A DNA stretch of 64,000 bases from Dactylosporangium vinaceum (GCF_019904175.1 NZ_CP061913.1:248001-312000); one strand, 5' to 3'. Shown: positions 19,612-29,297, numbered from the stretch's first letter. Numbers and translations are program-made. The notes: a model not told the origin generated them from the sequence alone.

Positions 19612-21030
19612 TCATGCGTCCTCCGCTGTGGCTTTGACGGCGTAGTGCAGCGCCGTGCGGACGTCGTTCACCTCGAGCACGCGCATCCCCGGGGGCGCGG
19701 AGCCCGTGGCGGCCGGGCCGCAGCCGGGGGGTACGAGGGCGAATCGGAAGCCGAGCCGGGCGGCCTCGGCCAGGCGGCGGGGGACGGCGCCGACGCGGCG
19801 TACCTCACCCGTCAGGCCCACCTCGCCCAGGGCGACCAGGTCCGGGGGCATGGGCAGCTCGTGCGCGGCCGAGGCCGCTGCCAGGGCGAGGGCCAGGTCG
19901 GCGGCGGGCTCGGTGACGCGCAGGCCGCCGACGGTGGCGGCGTAGACCTCGCGGTCGTGGAGCTGGATGCCGGCCCGGCGCTGGAGCACGGCCAGGACCA
20001 TCGCCAGGCGGGCCGAGTCGAGGCCGCTCACCGTGCGGCGGGGTGAGCCGGGCATCTGGGCGCCGATCAGGGTCTGGACCTCGGTGACCAGGGCGCGGCG
20101 GCCCTCCATGGCGACGCAGACGCAGGTGCCGGAGACGGCGTCGGCGTAGCGGGTCAGGAACAGGCCGCTCGGGTCGGGGAGGCTCGTGATGCCGCCCTCG
20201 TGCATCTCGAAGCAGCCGACCTCGTCGGCGGCGCCGAAGCGGTTCTTCAGGCCGCGGACCATGCGCAGCGAGGAGTGCTTGTCGCCCTCGAAGTTGAGGA
20301 CCACGTCGACGAGGTGCTCGAGGACGCGGGGGCCGGCCACGTTGCCGTCCTTCGTGACGTGGCCGACCAGGATCGTGGCCAGGCCGCGCTCCTTGGCCAC
20401 GGCGACCATCGCGGCCGTGACCGCGCGGACCTGGGTGACGCCGCCGGCGACCCCGTCGACGCCGGGGCTGGAGACGGTCTGGACCGAGTCGAGGATCAGC
20501 AGGCCGGGCTTTACCGCGTCGAGGTGGCCGAGGACCGCGGACAGGTCGGTCTCGGAGGCGAGGTAGAGCTTCTCGTGGAGGGCGCCGATCCGCTCGGCCC
20601 GCAGGCGGACCTGGCTCGTCGACTCCTCGCCGCTGACGACGAGTGACGGGCTCTCGCCCTGGACCGCCCACTGCTGGGCCACGTCGAGCAGGAGGGTGGA
20701 CTTGCCGACGCCGGGCTCGCCGGCCAGGAGGACCACGCCGCCGGGGACGATGCCGCCGCCGAGGACCCGGTCGAACTCGCCGACGCCGGTCGGGCGGGCC
20801 TTGGCCGGGGCGGCGCTGATCTGGGCGATCGGGCGGGCCGGCTCCAGCGGGGCCCGGGACGACACGGCCCGCAGCGCCGGCGAGCCACCGAAGGCGGCGT
20901 CGGCGGTGCCGCCGCCCGCGAGCTCCAGGACGGCGCCCCACTCACCGCACTCCGGGCACCGGCCCATCCACTTGGCCGGCCGATGCCCGCAGACGTCGCA
21001 CTGATAGATCGAACCCCGAGCCTTCGTCAC
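19612..21030 (-). CDS. radA: DNA repair protein RadA
   Basis: RadA (Sms) is a RecA-like, Lon-related ATPase that drives branch migration in recombination. The 472-residue protein has the N-terminal zinc finger C-x2-C-x9-C-x2-C (CDVCGHRPAKWMGRCPEC), Walker A GEPGVGKST near residue 100, the RadA-specific KNRFG, and the C-terminal Lon-like domain. The GTG is supported by TAGGTT 7 nt upstream. Its last 25 codons are the source, or sister, of the downstream repeat array. Confidence 0.95.
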   Translation of the reverse strand: MTKARGSIYQCDVCGHRPAKWMGRCPECGEWGAVLELAGGGTADAAFGGSPALRAVSSRAPLEPARPIAQISAAPAKARPTGVGEFDRVLGGGIVPGGVVLLAGEPGVGKSTLLLDVAQQWAVQGESPSLVVSGEESTSQVRLRAERIGALHEKLYLASETDLSAVLGHLDAVKPGLLILDSVQTVSSPGVDGVAGGVTQVRAVTAAMVAVAKERGLATILVGHVTKDGNVAGPRVLEHLVDVVLNFEGDKHSSLRMVRGLKNRFGAADEVGCFEMHEGGITSLPDPSGLFLTRYADAVSGTCVCVAMEGRRALVTEVQTLIGAQMPGSPRRTVSGLDSARLAMVLAVLQRRAGIQLHDREVYAATVGGLRVTEPAADLALALAAASAAHELPMPPDLVALGEVGLTGEVRRVGAVPRRLAEAARLGFRFALVPPGCGPAATGSAPPGMRVLEVNDVRTALHYAVKATAEDA

Positions 21031-21063
21031 GCCCCCGAACCTAGCCCAGGGGTACGACAGTTT

Positions 21064-21825
21064 TTACTCTTCGCCCTCGTCGCCCACGACCGAGCTCGGC
21101 TTCGGCAGCGGGGACCCGGGCGGGGTCATCGGCAGGCTGGGGACCTTGATCGTGGTGGTCGTGCCGTCGGCGTAGGTGAACGTGAATGTCACGTTCTCCA
21201 GCGAGCCGCCGGGCATCAGGGGCTCGCCGGTGAGCTTCTCGACGGCGAGGTACTTGGTGCCGCCGTTGTCGCGGGACAGCAGCGTCACCCCGGCCGGCGG
21301 CACCTCGATCGAGATGGCCGAGCTGCCGACCGACGTGGGGGTCGGCGAGGGGGCGGCCGCCGGCGAGGACGGGACGACTGTCGACGGGGAGCCCGACGGG
21401 TTGCGGGTGCCCGAGGGGAGCGCCGAGCCCGACGGAGCGGCAAGCGAGGGCGAGGCGGCGGCCGACGTCGGCGCCACCGACGGCTGCGGGCCACCGACGA
21501 GCACGATGGTGCCGTTGTCGCTCGTCGCGCCGGTCAGCTTGACGCTCTGCTGGGCGTTGTTGAAGAAGTGCACGCTGAGCGGGACCGTCGCGCCGGTCTT
21601 GTACTGGTCCGCGTAGGGAATCCCGCCGTCGCGAAGGGCGATCTTGCCGTCCGCGCTATCGACGCTGATGCCGGGCACCGCGGCCTTCTGTGTGTCGGTC
21701 TGGGTGATCTGACCTGCCGAGCAGGCGGAGAGCACGCCCAGTCCGAACGCCGCCGTGGCCATGAGCGCGGCGCTCAGCACCGTGCGGCGGCGAGCCAGCG
21801 GCGTGGCCTGAGTCGAACGCGTCAC
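21064..21825 (-). CDS. Lipoprotein, copper-chaperone-like fold possible
   Basis: A 253-residue exported protein. The N-terminus has arginines then a hydrophobic segment ending in the lipobox LSAC (about residue 33). A Ser/Pro/Ala-rich stretch splits two beta-rich parts; the first (VPLSVHFFNNAQQSVKLTGATS) and the last (GEPLMPGGSLENVTFTFTYADGTT) resemble actinobacterial lipoproteins with PCuAC-like folds, but the Met/His copper ligands are not clear. GTG 21825 is chosen because GGAGG lies 8 nt upstream. Confidence 0.7.
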   Translation of the reverse strand: MTRSTQATPLARRRTVLSAALMATAAFGLGVLSACSAGQITQTDTQKAAVPGISVDSADGKIALRDGGIPYADQYKTGATVPLSVHFFNNAQQSVKLTGATSDNGTIVLVGGPQPSVAPTSAAASPSLAAPSGSALPSGTRNPSGSPSTVVPSSPAAAPSPTPTSVGSSAISIEVPPAGVTLLSRDNGGTKYLAVEKLTGEPLMPGGSLENVTFTFTYADGTTTTIKVPSLPMTPPGSPLPKPSSVVGDEGEE

Positions 21826-21908
21826 CTTGGTTCCTCCAGTCAAGGGCAGCCGCTGTACAGCCTAGATGCCGTTGATCGGCCGATTACGCCCACCCTGGCA
21901 ATGGGGAC

Positions 21909-22730
21909 TCATTCCAGATTCAGGCCGCTGATCAGGAGAAATACGACATCGATGAGCGCGACCGCGATGACGGCGAGGAACGGAGCCCGCGAAGTTGTGT
22001 CGCGGGTCATGCGGTACCAGCCGAATCCGAGGGCGAGGAGGGCGGCCGCAACAGCGGGCCAGATGAGGGCGGGTGGGCGTCCCGGAGGGCCGAAGGCCAG
22101 GGCCGCCGTGGCGGCCAGTAGCAGCAGTGCGGCGGTGGCCAGGGAGCCGCGGCGGCCTAAGCGCTGGGGCAGGCCACGCACGCCGGTGCGGATGTCGGCG
22201 TCGAGGTCGGGCAGCGTGTTGACGAAGTGCGCACCCGCGCCGAGCAGCCCGCCGGCGGCCAGCAGCCACAGCGGTGGGGTCTTGCCGGCCCCGAGCACCA
22301 CGAACGCGGGCAGGCAGGTGAACGACACCGCGTAGGGCAGGGGGGAGATCACTGTGGACTTCAGCGGCCAGTCGTAGAGCAGCGCCGAGGCCAGGGCCAG
22401 CGCCGACACCAGCCCGGCCGCCCACCCGGACAGGAAGCCGAGCGGCACGCACACCACGGCCGCGGCCACGCCGAGGGCCGCGACCAGGCGCCGGGAGAGC
22501 TTCTCGGCGGCGACGGGCTTGTCGGTGCGCCCGGCCGCGGCGTCGCGCGGCGCGTCGAGGGCGTCGTTCACCCAACCGATCGACAGCTGGCTGGCCAGCA
22601 CCGTCGCGCCGGCGCCGACGACCCCCCACACCGGTCGATGCAGTCCGACGGAGAGCAGCACCGACACCGCCGTGACCCCGGCGGCGGGCTCCGGGTGGCT
22701 GGCGCGCAGCAGCGAGATCGCAACCGACAT
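21909..22730 (-). CDS. UbiA-family prenyltransferase
   Basis: A 273-residue protein with about eight transmembrane helices and both aspartate-rich motifs of UbiA enzymes, NDALDAPRD (near residue 55) and DLDADIRTG (near residue 170), which bind Mg-prenyl diphosphate. UbiA enzymes put a prenyl chain on an aromatic acceptor in the membrane. It diverges from a UbiG-like methyltransferase and a type III polyketide synthase. The set recalls the agq genes of Actinoplanes missouriensis (alkyl-O-dihydrogeranyl-methoxyhydroquinones), where AgqD is the prenyltransferase. The acceptor is inferred from that. Confidence 0.85.
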   Translation of the reverse strand: MSVAISLLRASHPEPAAGVTAVSVLLSVGLHRPVWGVVGAGATVLASQLSIGWVNDALDAPRDAAAGRTDKPVAAEKLSRRLVAALGVAAAVVCVPLGFLSGWAAGLVSALALASALLYDWPLKSTVISPLPYAVSFTCLPAFVVLGAGKTPPLWLLAAGGLLGAGAHFVNTLPDLDADIRTGVRGLPQRLGRRGSLATAALLLLAATAALAFGPPGRPPALIWPAVAAALLALGFGWYRMTRDTTSRAPFLAVIAVALIDVVFLLISGLNLE

Positions 22731-22775
22731 CCGGCAAGTGTGGCCGCCCGAGTGGTTCTCTGTCAGGCTCGTCTC

Positions 22776-23486
22776 ATGCCATTGCCGCGGCGCACGCGGA
22801 ACGACCCTGGTCAGTACGACGACCTGGCCGGCGAATGGTGGCGCCCCGGCAGCCCGTTCTCGATGCTCTACTGGCTGGCGCGAGCCCGGGCCCGGCTGAT
22901 CCCGCCGGCCGAGCGCGCGGGGGCGATCCTGGTGGATCTCGGCTGTGGTGGCGGGCTCCTCGCGCCGCACGTCGCCGACAAGGGGTACACCCACATAGGC
23001 GTTGATCTGGTCGTCTCCGGCCTGGAGCAGGCGGCCGCGCACGGCATCGCGCCGGTGCTGGCCGACGTGCGGCGGCTGCCGTTCGCCGATGCCAGCGCCG
23101 ACGTCGTGAGCGCCGGGGAGATCCTCGAGCACGTGCCCGACGTGCCCGGAGTCGTCGCCGAGGCGTGCCGGATCCTGCGCCCGGGCGGGTGGCTGGTGCT
23201 CGACACCATCGCCGACACCGCGCTGGCCCGGCTGGTGGCCGTGCGGCTGGCCGAGACCGTCATGCCGGCCGTGCGCGGCCTGCACGACCCGGCGCTGTTA
23301 GTCGACCCACAGCGGTTGAAGGTGGAGTGCGCGCGCCACGGGGTACCGCTGAAGGTGCGCGGCGTCCGCCCGGCGCTGCCCGCCTTGGCTCGCTGGCTGG
23401 TGACCCGGCGCGGCGCCGTGCCGATCGTGCCGACGTTTTCCACCGCGATCCTCTACCAGGGGCGCGGCCGGAAGGAGAGCCAGTGA
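22776..23486 (+). CDS. UbiG/UbiE-like methyltransferase
   Basis: A 236-residue class I methyltransferase. The SAM loop is ILVDLGCGGGLLAPHV (about residues 51-66), with ADVRRLPFADASADVV and ILRPGGWLVLDT following. The N-terminal NDPGQYDDLAGEWWRPGSPF resembles the start of UbiG O-methyltransferases. It overlaps the type III PKS start by 4 nt (GTGA), so it is co-translated and likely methylates that product. CAGGCT 6 nt before the ATG may be its -10 box. Confidence 0.85.
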   Translation: MPLPRRTRNDPGQYDDLAGEWWRPGSPFSMLYWLARARARLIPPAERAGAILVDLGCGGGLLAPHVADKGYTHIGVDLVVSGLEQAAAHGIAPVLADVRRLPFADASADVVSAGEILEHVPDVPGVVAEACRILRPGGWLVLDTIADTALARLVAVRLAETVMPAVRGLHDPALLVDPQRLKVECARHGVPLKVRGVRPALPALARWLVTRRGAVPIVPTFSTAILYQGRGRKESQ

Positions 23487-24523
23487 CAGTTGCCGCCATA
23501 GCGGGGATGCACGTGACGTTTCCCGGCGACATGCGCCAGGACGAGGTGTGGGACGGCTACTTCAGGCGGCACTACGACGGGCCCCGGCGGGGGCTGGCGA
23601 AACGGATCTTCGCCAACTCCGGCGTCGTGAACCGCCACGGAGCGGTCAATCCCCTCATCGAGGACGCGTCGTCGTGGTCGACCGCCAAACGCATGAGTCG
23701 GTACCTCACGGAGGCGCTCCCCCTCGGCAAGGACGCCGTGAGCGGGGCACTGCACGCGGCTGGGCTGCGCCCGGACGAGATCGGGCTGTTCGTGGTGTGC
23801 TCGTGCACCGGATACGCCACGCCGGGCCTCGACATCCTGCTCGCCCGCGACCTGGGCATGGCGGCCGACACGCAGCGCCTGTTCATCGGCCACATGGGCT
23901 GCTACGCGGCGCTGCCCGGGCTCGGCGCGGCGTCGGACTACGTGGCCGCGCGGGGGCGCCCGGCGGTGCTGCTCTGCCTGGAGCTGACAAGTCTGCACGT
24001 GCAGCCGCCGACCGCCGACCCGCAGCAGATGGTGGCGCACGCGCTGTTCTCGGACGCGGCGGCGGCGGTGGTGCTCGTCCCGGACGGTCCCGGCGTCGGC
24101 GTCACCGACATCGCGGCCGCCACCGACACGGCGACCGCCGACCACATGACCTGGGACGTGACCGACCTCGGGTTTCGGATGGGCCTGTCGCCGCGGGTGC
24201 CCGACGTGCTCTCGATCCACGTCGCCGCTCTCGTGGAGCGGCTGCTCGGGCCGCGGGGGCTGACTCTCGGTGATGTCGACGGCTGGGCGGTACACCCGGG
24301 AGGCCCTCGGATTCTGGACGTCGTCCGCGACGAGCTGGCGTTGCCGGAATCGGCGCTGGCGGAGTCGCGCGGCACCCTCGCCGCCCACGGCAACTGCTCG
24401 TCACCGACGGTCCTGCTGATCATCGACGCGCTGCGGCGGCGGGTCGAGGGGCCGCCGCGCACGACCGTCGCGCTGGCGTTCGGCCCCGGCCTGACCCTGT
24501 ACGGGGTGCTGCTACAGGCTTGA
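23483..24523 (+). CDS. Type III polyketide synthase (chalcone synthase-like)
   Basis: A 346-residue ketosynthase homodimer type enzyme. The catalytic triad is visible: Cys140 in GHMGCYAALPGL, His271 in WAVHPGGPRILD and Asn304 in HGNCSSPTV. The C-terminal GFGPG loop appears as LAFGPGLTLYG. Such enzymes extend an acyl starter with malonyl-CoA to give alkylresorcinols, pyrones or tetrahydroxynaphthalene. With the UbiA and UbiG neighbours, an alkylresorcinol-type product that is then methylated and prenylated is most likely. Start GTG overlaps the methyltransferase stop. Confidence 0.9.
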   Translation: MTVAAIAGMHVTFPGDMRQDEVWDGYFRRHYDGPRRGLAKRIFANSGVVNRHGAVNPLIEDASSWSTAKRMSRYLTEALPLGKDAVSGALHAAGLRPDEIGLFVVCSCTGYATPGLDILLARDLGMAADTQRLFIGHMGCYAALPGLGAASDYVAARGRPAVLLCLELTSLHVQPPTADPQQMVAHALFSDAAAAVVLVPDGPGVGVTDIAAATDTATADHMTWDVTDLGFRMGLSPRVPDVLSIHVAALVERLLGPRGLTLGDVDGWAVHPGGPRILDVVRDELALPESALAESRGTLAAHGNCSSPTVLLIIDALRRRVEGPPRTTVALAFGPGLTLYGVLLQA

Positions 24524-25267
24524 GATCTCGGTGCGGAAATCGTCGGGGCCGGTCACCGAGCGGACCGCCTTGACCAGCCGGCCGCGGTCGTTGACGAGCA
24601 CCGCGGCGGTGGTCCGGTCGCCGGCCAGCGTCGGCACCGACGCGCGCAGTGAGCCGTTGGGGTCGCCCAGCGAGCGCACGACCGCGTCCGCGTTGAGCCC
24701 GCTCGGCAGCGTGGGTGGACGGGCCGCGACGACGACCACCCTGGCCCGGCTCTTCAAAGCCACAACGGCGTCGGCTGTACTGCGAATCAGCTCCTCGCAG
24801 GAGCAGCCGTCCACGAGCAGCACGACGGCCGGGGTCACCTCGACGATCCCGACCGGTTTGCCGTCGCCGTCCTGCAGGCTCACGGCGGTCAGGGAGATCG
24901 CGGCCGCCGCGGACGGGTTGGAGCCCACCCGTGGGCTGGTCTTGGGTGCGCGCCCGGGCCAGGCCACGGCGAGCAGGCTGACGAGTGTCGCGATGACCGC
25001 GATCGACATGATCAGGAGCGGGACCGCGAGCCCGGGTGAGTCGTCGGTGGCGCGCCGGGCCGGCTCCGGCGGCAGGTGGAACCGGCGCCGCCAGCGGCGC
25101 CGGATTGTGGCCCGGCGGAATTGCCGGCGGATGGTCGCGCCTTCGCCATCGAGTGCGGCGGCATCGTCGGGAATGATGATCGTTCCCCACTCAGGCGGGA
25201 GATCGGGGAGGCCACCACCCTCTTGTGGTAGCTCACCACCGCCGTTGTCATCCCGCAGCGTGCCCAT
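24512..25267 (-). CDS. Membrane-anchored protein, possible thioredoxin-like domain
   Basis: A 251-residue protein with a long cytoplasmic arginine-rich N-terminus, one transmembrane helix (about residues 84-104) and an outer domain of about 140 residues. That domain has VLLVDGCSCEELIRSTADAV, a CxC placed where redoxins have their active site, and a C-terminal AAVLVNDRGRLVKAV like a thioredoxin-fold edge strand. The fold call is weak. A GAGGAG ribosome site precedes the ATG. It overlaps the PKS stop by 12 nt. Confidence 0.65.
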   Translation of the reverse strand: MGTLRDDNGGGELPQEGGGLPDLPPEWGTIIIPDDAAALDGEGATIRRQFRRATIRRRWRRRFHLPPEPARRATDDSPGLAVPLLIMSIAVIATLVSLLAVAWPGRAPKTSPRVGSNPSAAAAISLTAVSLQDGDGKPVGIVEVTPAVVLLVDGCSCEELIRSTADAVVALKSRARVVVVAARPPTLPSGLNADAVVRSLGDPNGSLRASVPTLAGDRTTAAVLVNDRGRLVKAVRSVTGPDDFRTEISSL

Positions 25268-25631
25268 CGCTGTTCTCCTCGCAGCTGCCTCAACTTTCCC
25301 TCACCGACGGGTCCGGCGCCAGTGGTGACTCCATCGAGATCTATGCGTACCATCTACGCTCCGCCGCTGGTCACGTTACACAGAGTGTCGGTTCTGGACT
25401 CACGGCGTACTCCGGGGGACACTTGCCGTAATCAATCGGATATGTCCGACTGCCAGGCTATTTGTGTGTGCTCCGGGTTGTTGATCCGCTACACAGCAGG
25501 TCCCACGATTCCTGTCAAGCGGGAGAAAGGGGACTCACATGTGTTCTGAGCTGCGCGAATGCTGCGCTCTGGGGTGGGCCGACAGCGCGTGACCGTGTTA
25601 CCCTAGACACAGCGAAAGGGGTTTCGAACCT
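25268..25631 (+). promoter_or_regulatory. Intergenic region with carD promoter
   Basis: A 364-nt gap between divergent genes, clearly lower in GC than the genes. TACCCT at 25599-25604 is a plausible -10 box giving a short leader, and AAAGGGG at 25614-25620 is the carD ribosome site. No convincing hairpin, riboswitch or small gene was found in the rest. Confidence 0.4.
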
Positions 25632-26117
25632 ATGGTTTTCAGTGTCGGCGAGACCGTTGTCTACCCCCACCACGGGGCCGCACTCATCGAGGCAATCGAG
25701 ACTCGCGTCATCAGGGGCGAGGAGAAGAAGTATCTCGTCCTCAGGGTCGCTCAGGGTGACCTGACGGTGCGGGTGCCCGCTGAGAACGCCGAGATCGTCG
25801 GCGTGCGCGAGGTGGTTGGCGAAGAAGGTCTGACGAAGGTCTTCGACGTCCTCCGTGCTCCGCACACCGAAGAGCCGACCAACTGGTCGCGGCGTTACAA
25901 GGCGAATCTGGAGAAGCTGGCCTCCGGCAATCCGCTCAAGGTCGCGGAGGTCGTTCGCGACCTGTGGCGTCGTGACCGTGAGCGTGGTCTGTCGGCCGGC
26001 GAGAAGCGCATGCTCGCCAAGGCGCGGGACATCCTTGTCGGCGAGGTGGCGCTCGCCGAGAAGAGCACCAAGGACGAAGCGGAGTCGCTGCTCGACAAGG
26101 TGCTGACCGAGGCCTGA
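25632..26117 (+). CDS. carD: CarD-family RNA polymerase-binding regulator
   Basis: CarD binds the RNA polymerase beta subunit and stabilises open promoters, notably at rRNA genes. The 161-residue protein has the N-terminal Tudor-like RID ([22 protein letters not shown]) and the helical C-terminal DNA-binding domain ([28 protein letters not shown]) with the conserved Trp near residue 85. Length matches mycobacterial CarD. ispD follows after 39 nt. Confidence 0.95.
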   Translation: MVFSVGETVVYPHHGAALIEAIETRVIRGEEKKYLVLRVAQGDLTVRVPAENAEIVGVREVVGEEGLTKVFDVLRAPHTEEPTNWSRRYKANLEKLASGNPLKVAEVVRDLWRRDRERGLSAGEKRMLAKARDILVGEVALAEKSTKDEAESLLDKVLTEA

Positions 26118-26156
26118 CGATCCAGCCCGGCTATCCCTTCGATCGAGGACCGCGAC

Positions 26157-26846
26157 GTGACGGCGCACGTGTCTGTGCGTGGTGACGTCGCGGTCCTCGT
26201 GCCTGCTGCGGGCCTGGGGCTCCGACTCGGACCCGGTGGCCCCAAGGCACTCCGCCTCCTCGGCGGTGAACCACTCCTCGTGCACGCCGTGCGCCGCCTG
26301 GCCCTCGCGCCGAGCGTCGGCTGCATCGTCGTCGCCGCTCCGGTTGACGGCGTTTCGTCCGTTCAGGACCTGTTGGCGCCCGTAGCGCCGGTCGTCGTCG
26401 TGCCCGGCGGGGCGACGCGGCAGGCTTCCGTCGCCTTCGCGCTGGCCGCGGTCCCGGCCGAGTTCGACATCGTGCTCGTCCACGACGCCGCCCGCGCGCT
26501 TACCCCACCGGAGCTGGTGGAGGACGTCGCGGCGGCCGTTCGAGGGGGGCACGCCGCGGTCATACCCGTTCTACCAGTGGTCGACACCATCAAGCAGGTC
26601 TCGGATTCCGGGATCGTCGTCGCCACTGTCGACAGGTCTTCGCTGCGTGCGGTACAGACACCACAGGGTTTTCGGCGATCGGTCCTCGAAAAGGCCCACG
26701 CGTCCGCCACCGACGAGCACACGGACGATGCCGGTATGGCCGAGCGCATCGGCGAGACGGTGCACACGGTCACGGGCTCGGAAATGGCGCTGAAAATCAC
26801 CCGGCCGCTCGACCTCGAGATCGCGGCGCTATTGCTCAGGCAGTGA
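26157..26846 (+). CDS. ispD: 2-C-methyl-D-erythritol 4-phosphate cytidylyltransferase
   Basis: IspD makes CDP-methylerythritol in the MEP isoprenoid pathway. The 229-residue protein has the nucleotide-binding motif LVPAAGLGLRLGPGGPKAL (about residues 14-32), the VHDAARAL block near residue 106, and TPQGFRRSVL near residue 165. It is likely co-transcribed with carD, and ispF of the same pathway lies 800 nt further, past a gene on the opposite strand. It overlaps that gene by 11 nt. Confidence 0.93.
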   Translation: MTAHVSVRGDVAVLVPAAGLGLRLGPGGPKALRLLGGEPLLVHAVRRLALAPSVGCIVVAAPVDGVSSVQDLLAPVAPVVVVPGGATRQASVAFALAAVPAEFDIVLVHDAARALTPPELVEDVAAAVRGGHAAVIPVLPVVDTIKQVSDSGIVVATVDRSSLRAVQTPQGFRRSVLEKAHASATDEHTDDAGMAERIGETVHTVTGSEMALKITRPLDLEIAALLLRQ

Positions 26847-27543
26847 CGGGAGTCTGACTTTTCCGCGGGCGCTTGCGCCAGATCAGCAGGCTGCCGACCG
26901 AGCCGCCGATACCGAGCGTCGCGATGACGACACCCGCAATGGACATGCCCACCGCGTCGCCGCGGGCCGTCGCCGAGCCGAGCGCCGAATACGCGAGCGT
27001 GGCCGGCAGGGCCCCGACGAACGTGCCGGCGATGAATGCGCCCATCCGTACGCTCGTGGTGCCGAAGATGTAGTTCGCGATGCCGAACGGCACCAGCGGG
27101 ATCATTCGCGAGATCACGATCGCGACGATGCCCCGCTTGGCCACGGCCTGCTCCATCTGCAGCAGCCGGCCCGAGAGGTGTCGGGCCATGAAGTCGCGGC
27201 CCAGGAGCCGGCCCACCGTGTGCGCGATCAGGGCGCCGAGGGTGATGCCGAGCATGATGTACAGGACACCGCCCGCGAAGCCGAAGACCAGCCCGCCGAC
27301 GCCGGCCAGCAGCGTCCGCGGCGCGAGCGCGGTGGTCAGCACGGCCGAGCCACCGATCGCGATCAGCGGGGCCAGCGGATGGTCCTGGCCGACCGCGTTG
27401 GCCAGGGCGGCCTTTGTCGGGTGCTCAATGATGATCACTACGGTGAGCGTCACCACCAGCAGGGCCAGCAGACCGAAGCGAATTGCGGCTCCGGTGCGCC
27501 ACCACTGCTTGTGGCTCGTCGGTGTCGTCAGATCGCTGCGCAC
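26836..27543 (-). CDS. DedA/TVP38-TMEM64 family membrane protein
   Basis: A 235-residue membrane protein with five to six hydrophobic segments. The central VFGFAGGVLYIMLGITLGALIAHTVGRLLGRDF and ISRMIPLVPFGIANYIFG match the VTT (SNARE-associated) domain, including the conserved Arg and Pro of the second re-entrant loop. These proteins take part in phospholipid flipping and membrane homeostasis. GTG 27543 is preferred because TAGGCT lies 7 nt upstream; ATG 27564 is an alternative. It sits between ispD and ispF on the other strand. Confidence 0.85.
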   Translation of the reverse strand: MRSDLTTPTSHKQWWRTGAAIRFGLLALLVVTLTVVIIIEHPTKAALANAVGQDHPLAPLIAIGGSAVLTTALAPRTLLAGVGGLVFGFAGGVLYIMLGITLGALIAHTVGRLLGRDFMARHLSGRLLQMEQAVAKRGIVAIVISRMIPLVPFGIANYIFGTTSVRMGAFIAGTFVGALPATLAYSALGSATARGDAVGMSIAGVVIATLGIGGSVGSLLIWRKRPRKSQTPVTA

Positions 27544-27630
27544 TCGACCCAGCCTAAGCCCCATTCGCCAGCCTGCCGACCCGTGCGCCGGATCGGCAAC
27601 CGAAGGTTCACGGCCCGGCACCGAACGTCG

Positions 27631-27636
27631 TAGCCT
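27631..27636 (+). promoter_or_regulatory. Leaderless-type -10 box of ispF
   Basis: TAGCCT ends 6 nt before the GTG at 27643, the same layout as coaX and disA. It also shows that ispF has its own promoter rather than relying on the ispD transcript. Confidence 0.5.
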
Positions 27637-27642
27637 GCCGTA

Positions 27643-28116
27643 GTGATGCTGATCGGGAACGGCACCGACGTCCATGCCTTCGAAGCCGGCCGGCCCTGCT
27701 GGGTCGCCGGGCTCAAGTGGGAGGGCGTCGACGGCCTGGCCGGTCACTCCGACGGCGACGTCGCCGCCCACGCGATCTGCGACGCGCTGCTCTCCGCGGC
27801 CGGGCTGGGTGATCTCGGGGCGAACTTCGGCACGTCGCGCCCCGAGTGGGCCGGCGCTTCGGGCGTCACTCTCCTGCGGGAGACCGCTCGCATGGTCCAC
27901 GCTGCTGGATACGAGATCGGCAACGTGTCGGTTCAAGTCATCGGGGTCAAGCCGAAGATCTCCAAGCGCCGGGCCGAGGCCGAGCGCGTCCTGCACGACG
28001 CGATCGGGGCAATCGTCAGACTTTCCGGGACCACCACCGACGGGCTCGGGTTCACCGGCCGCGGCGAGGGGCTGGCCGCCACGGCCGTCGCGTTGATCTA
28101 TCCCGTCTCTCACTAG
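27643..28116 (+). CDS. ispF: 2-C-methyl-D-erythritol 2,4-cyclodiphosphate synthase
   Basis: IspF cyclises the IspE product in the MEP pathway and is a zinc-dependent trimer. The 157-residue protein has GTDVHAF (metal-ligand Asp and His, residues 8-14), [17 protein letters not shown] and [21 protein letters not shown] 27643 and ATG 27646 are adjacent. The stop shares CTAG with the end of hmgA. Confidence 0.94.
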   Translation: MMLIGNGTDVHAFEAGRPCWVAGLKWEGVDGLAGHSDGDVAAHAICDALLSAAGLGDLGANFGTSRPEWAGASGVTLLRETARMVHAAGYEIGNVSVQVIGVKPKISKRRAEAERVLHDAIGAIVRLSGTTTDGLGFTGRGEGLAATAVALIYPVSH

Positions 28117-29285
28117 GCGTCGCGGTTCCACGTCCACGCGTAGCCGGTGTCCTCGATGGCCAGGGCCGGCTCGCACAGGTCGAGCGGGCGGAATGTATCG
28201 ACCATGACCGCCAGCTCGTCGAACGCCTCGACGCCGATCGCCCGCTCGACCGCGCCCGGCTGCGGTCCGTGGGTGAAGCCGCTCGGGTGCAGCGAGATTG
28301 AGCCCTGCTCGATGCCGGAGCCGCGGCGCGCCTCGTAGTTGCCGCCGGTGTAGAACAGCATCTCGTCGGAGTCGACGTTGTGGTGGTTGTACGGCACCGG
28401 GATCGCCAGCGGGTGGTAGTCGACCTTGCGGGGCACGAACGAGCAGATCACGAAGTTCGGGCCCTCGAACGTCTGGTGGACCGGCGGCGGCTGGTGCACG
28501 CGCCCGGTGATGGGCTCGAAGTCGTGGATCGAGAACGCCCACGGGTAGAGGCAGCCGTCCCAGCCCACGACGTCGAACGGGTGGTTGGCGTACACGTGCT
28601 CGGTCCAACCGCGTCTGGCCTGCACCAACACGGAAATGTCGTACCCCTCGGCCAGAATGGGCTGCGTTGGGCCGCGCAGATCCCGTTCGCAGTAGGGGGC
28701 GTGTTCCAGGAACTGTCCACGCACCGAGAGATAGCGCCGCGGGGGTCCGATGTGTCCGGTCGCTTCGATCGTCAGCAGCTTCACCGCGCCGTCCTTCGGC
28801 ACCAGCCGGTGGATCACCGAGGTCGGAATCACCGCGTAGTCGCCCTCACGAAGCTCCAGCGCGCCGAACGTCGACTCCAGCGTCACCGCGCCCGCCGACA
28901 CATACAGGCACTCGTCACCGATCGCGTTGCGGTAGAGCGGGGACGGCTCGGTCGCCTCGACGTAGGAGATCCGCACGTCGTCGTTGGCCAGCAGGTGCTG
29001 CCGCCCGAGCACCGGGTCGACGGTGCCGGTCGGGCCCCCGCCGAGCTTGCCGGTCTGCAGGTGCCTGGGCTTCAGGGGCAGGTTGGGGACCCGCGACCAG
29101 GCCGGCGCCTCGAACGGCACCGCCGAGGTGATCGCCGTCGGTCGATGCCGGTGGTAGAGCAGCGAGGAGTCGCTCGAAAATCCCTCCTGCCCCATCAGCT
29201 CTTCCGCGAACAGCGAGCCGTCCGGCTGGCGAAACTGGGTATGGCGCTTCGGCGGCACCTCGCCGACGCGGCGGTAGTACGGCAT
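28113..29285 (-). CDS. hmgA: Homogentisate 1,2-dioxygenase
   Basis: Opens the ring of homogentisate to maleylacetoacetate using non-haem iron. The 390-residue cupin protein has the ligand cluster [11 protein letters not shown] (His and Glu) and the third His in PSGFTHGP near the C-terminus. It is about 40 residues shorter than the human and Pseudomonas enzymes. ATG 29285 is preferred to GTG 29288 because GGAGG sits 6 nt before the ATG. It diverges from the fahA transcription unit; the shared upstream region carries repeats. Confidence 0.93.
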   Translation of the reverse strand: MPYYRRVGEVPPKRHTQFRQPDGSLFAEELMGQEGFSSDSSLLYHRHRPTAITSAVPFEAPAWSRVPNLPLKPRHLQTGKLGGGPTGTVDPVLGRQHLLANDDVRISYVEATEPSPLYRNAIGDECLYVSAGAVTLESTFGALELREGDYAVIPTSVIHRLVPKDGAVKLLTIEATGHIGPPRRYLSVRGQFLEHAPYCERDLRGPTQPILAEGYDISVLVQARRGWTEHVYANHPFDVVGWDGCLYPWAFSIHDFEPITGRVHQPPPVHQTFEGPNFVICSFVPRKVDYHPLAIPVPYNHHNVDSDEMLFYTGGNYEARRGSGIEQGSISLHPSGFTHGPQPGAVERAIGVEAFDELAVMVDTFRPLDLCEPALAIEDTGYAWTWNRDA

Positions 29286-29297
29286 CACGGTCCTCCA

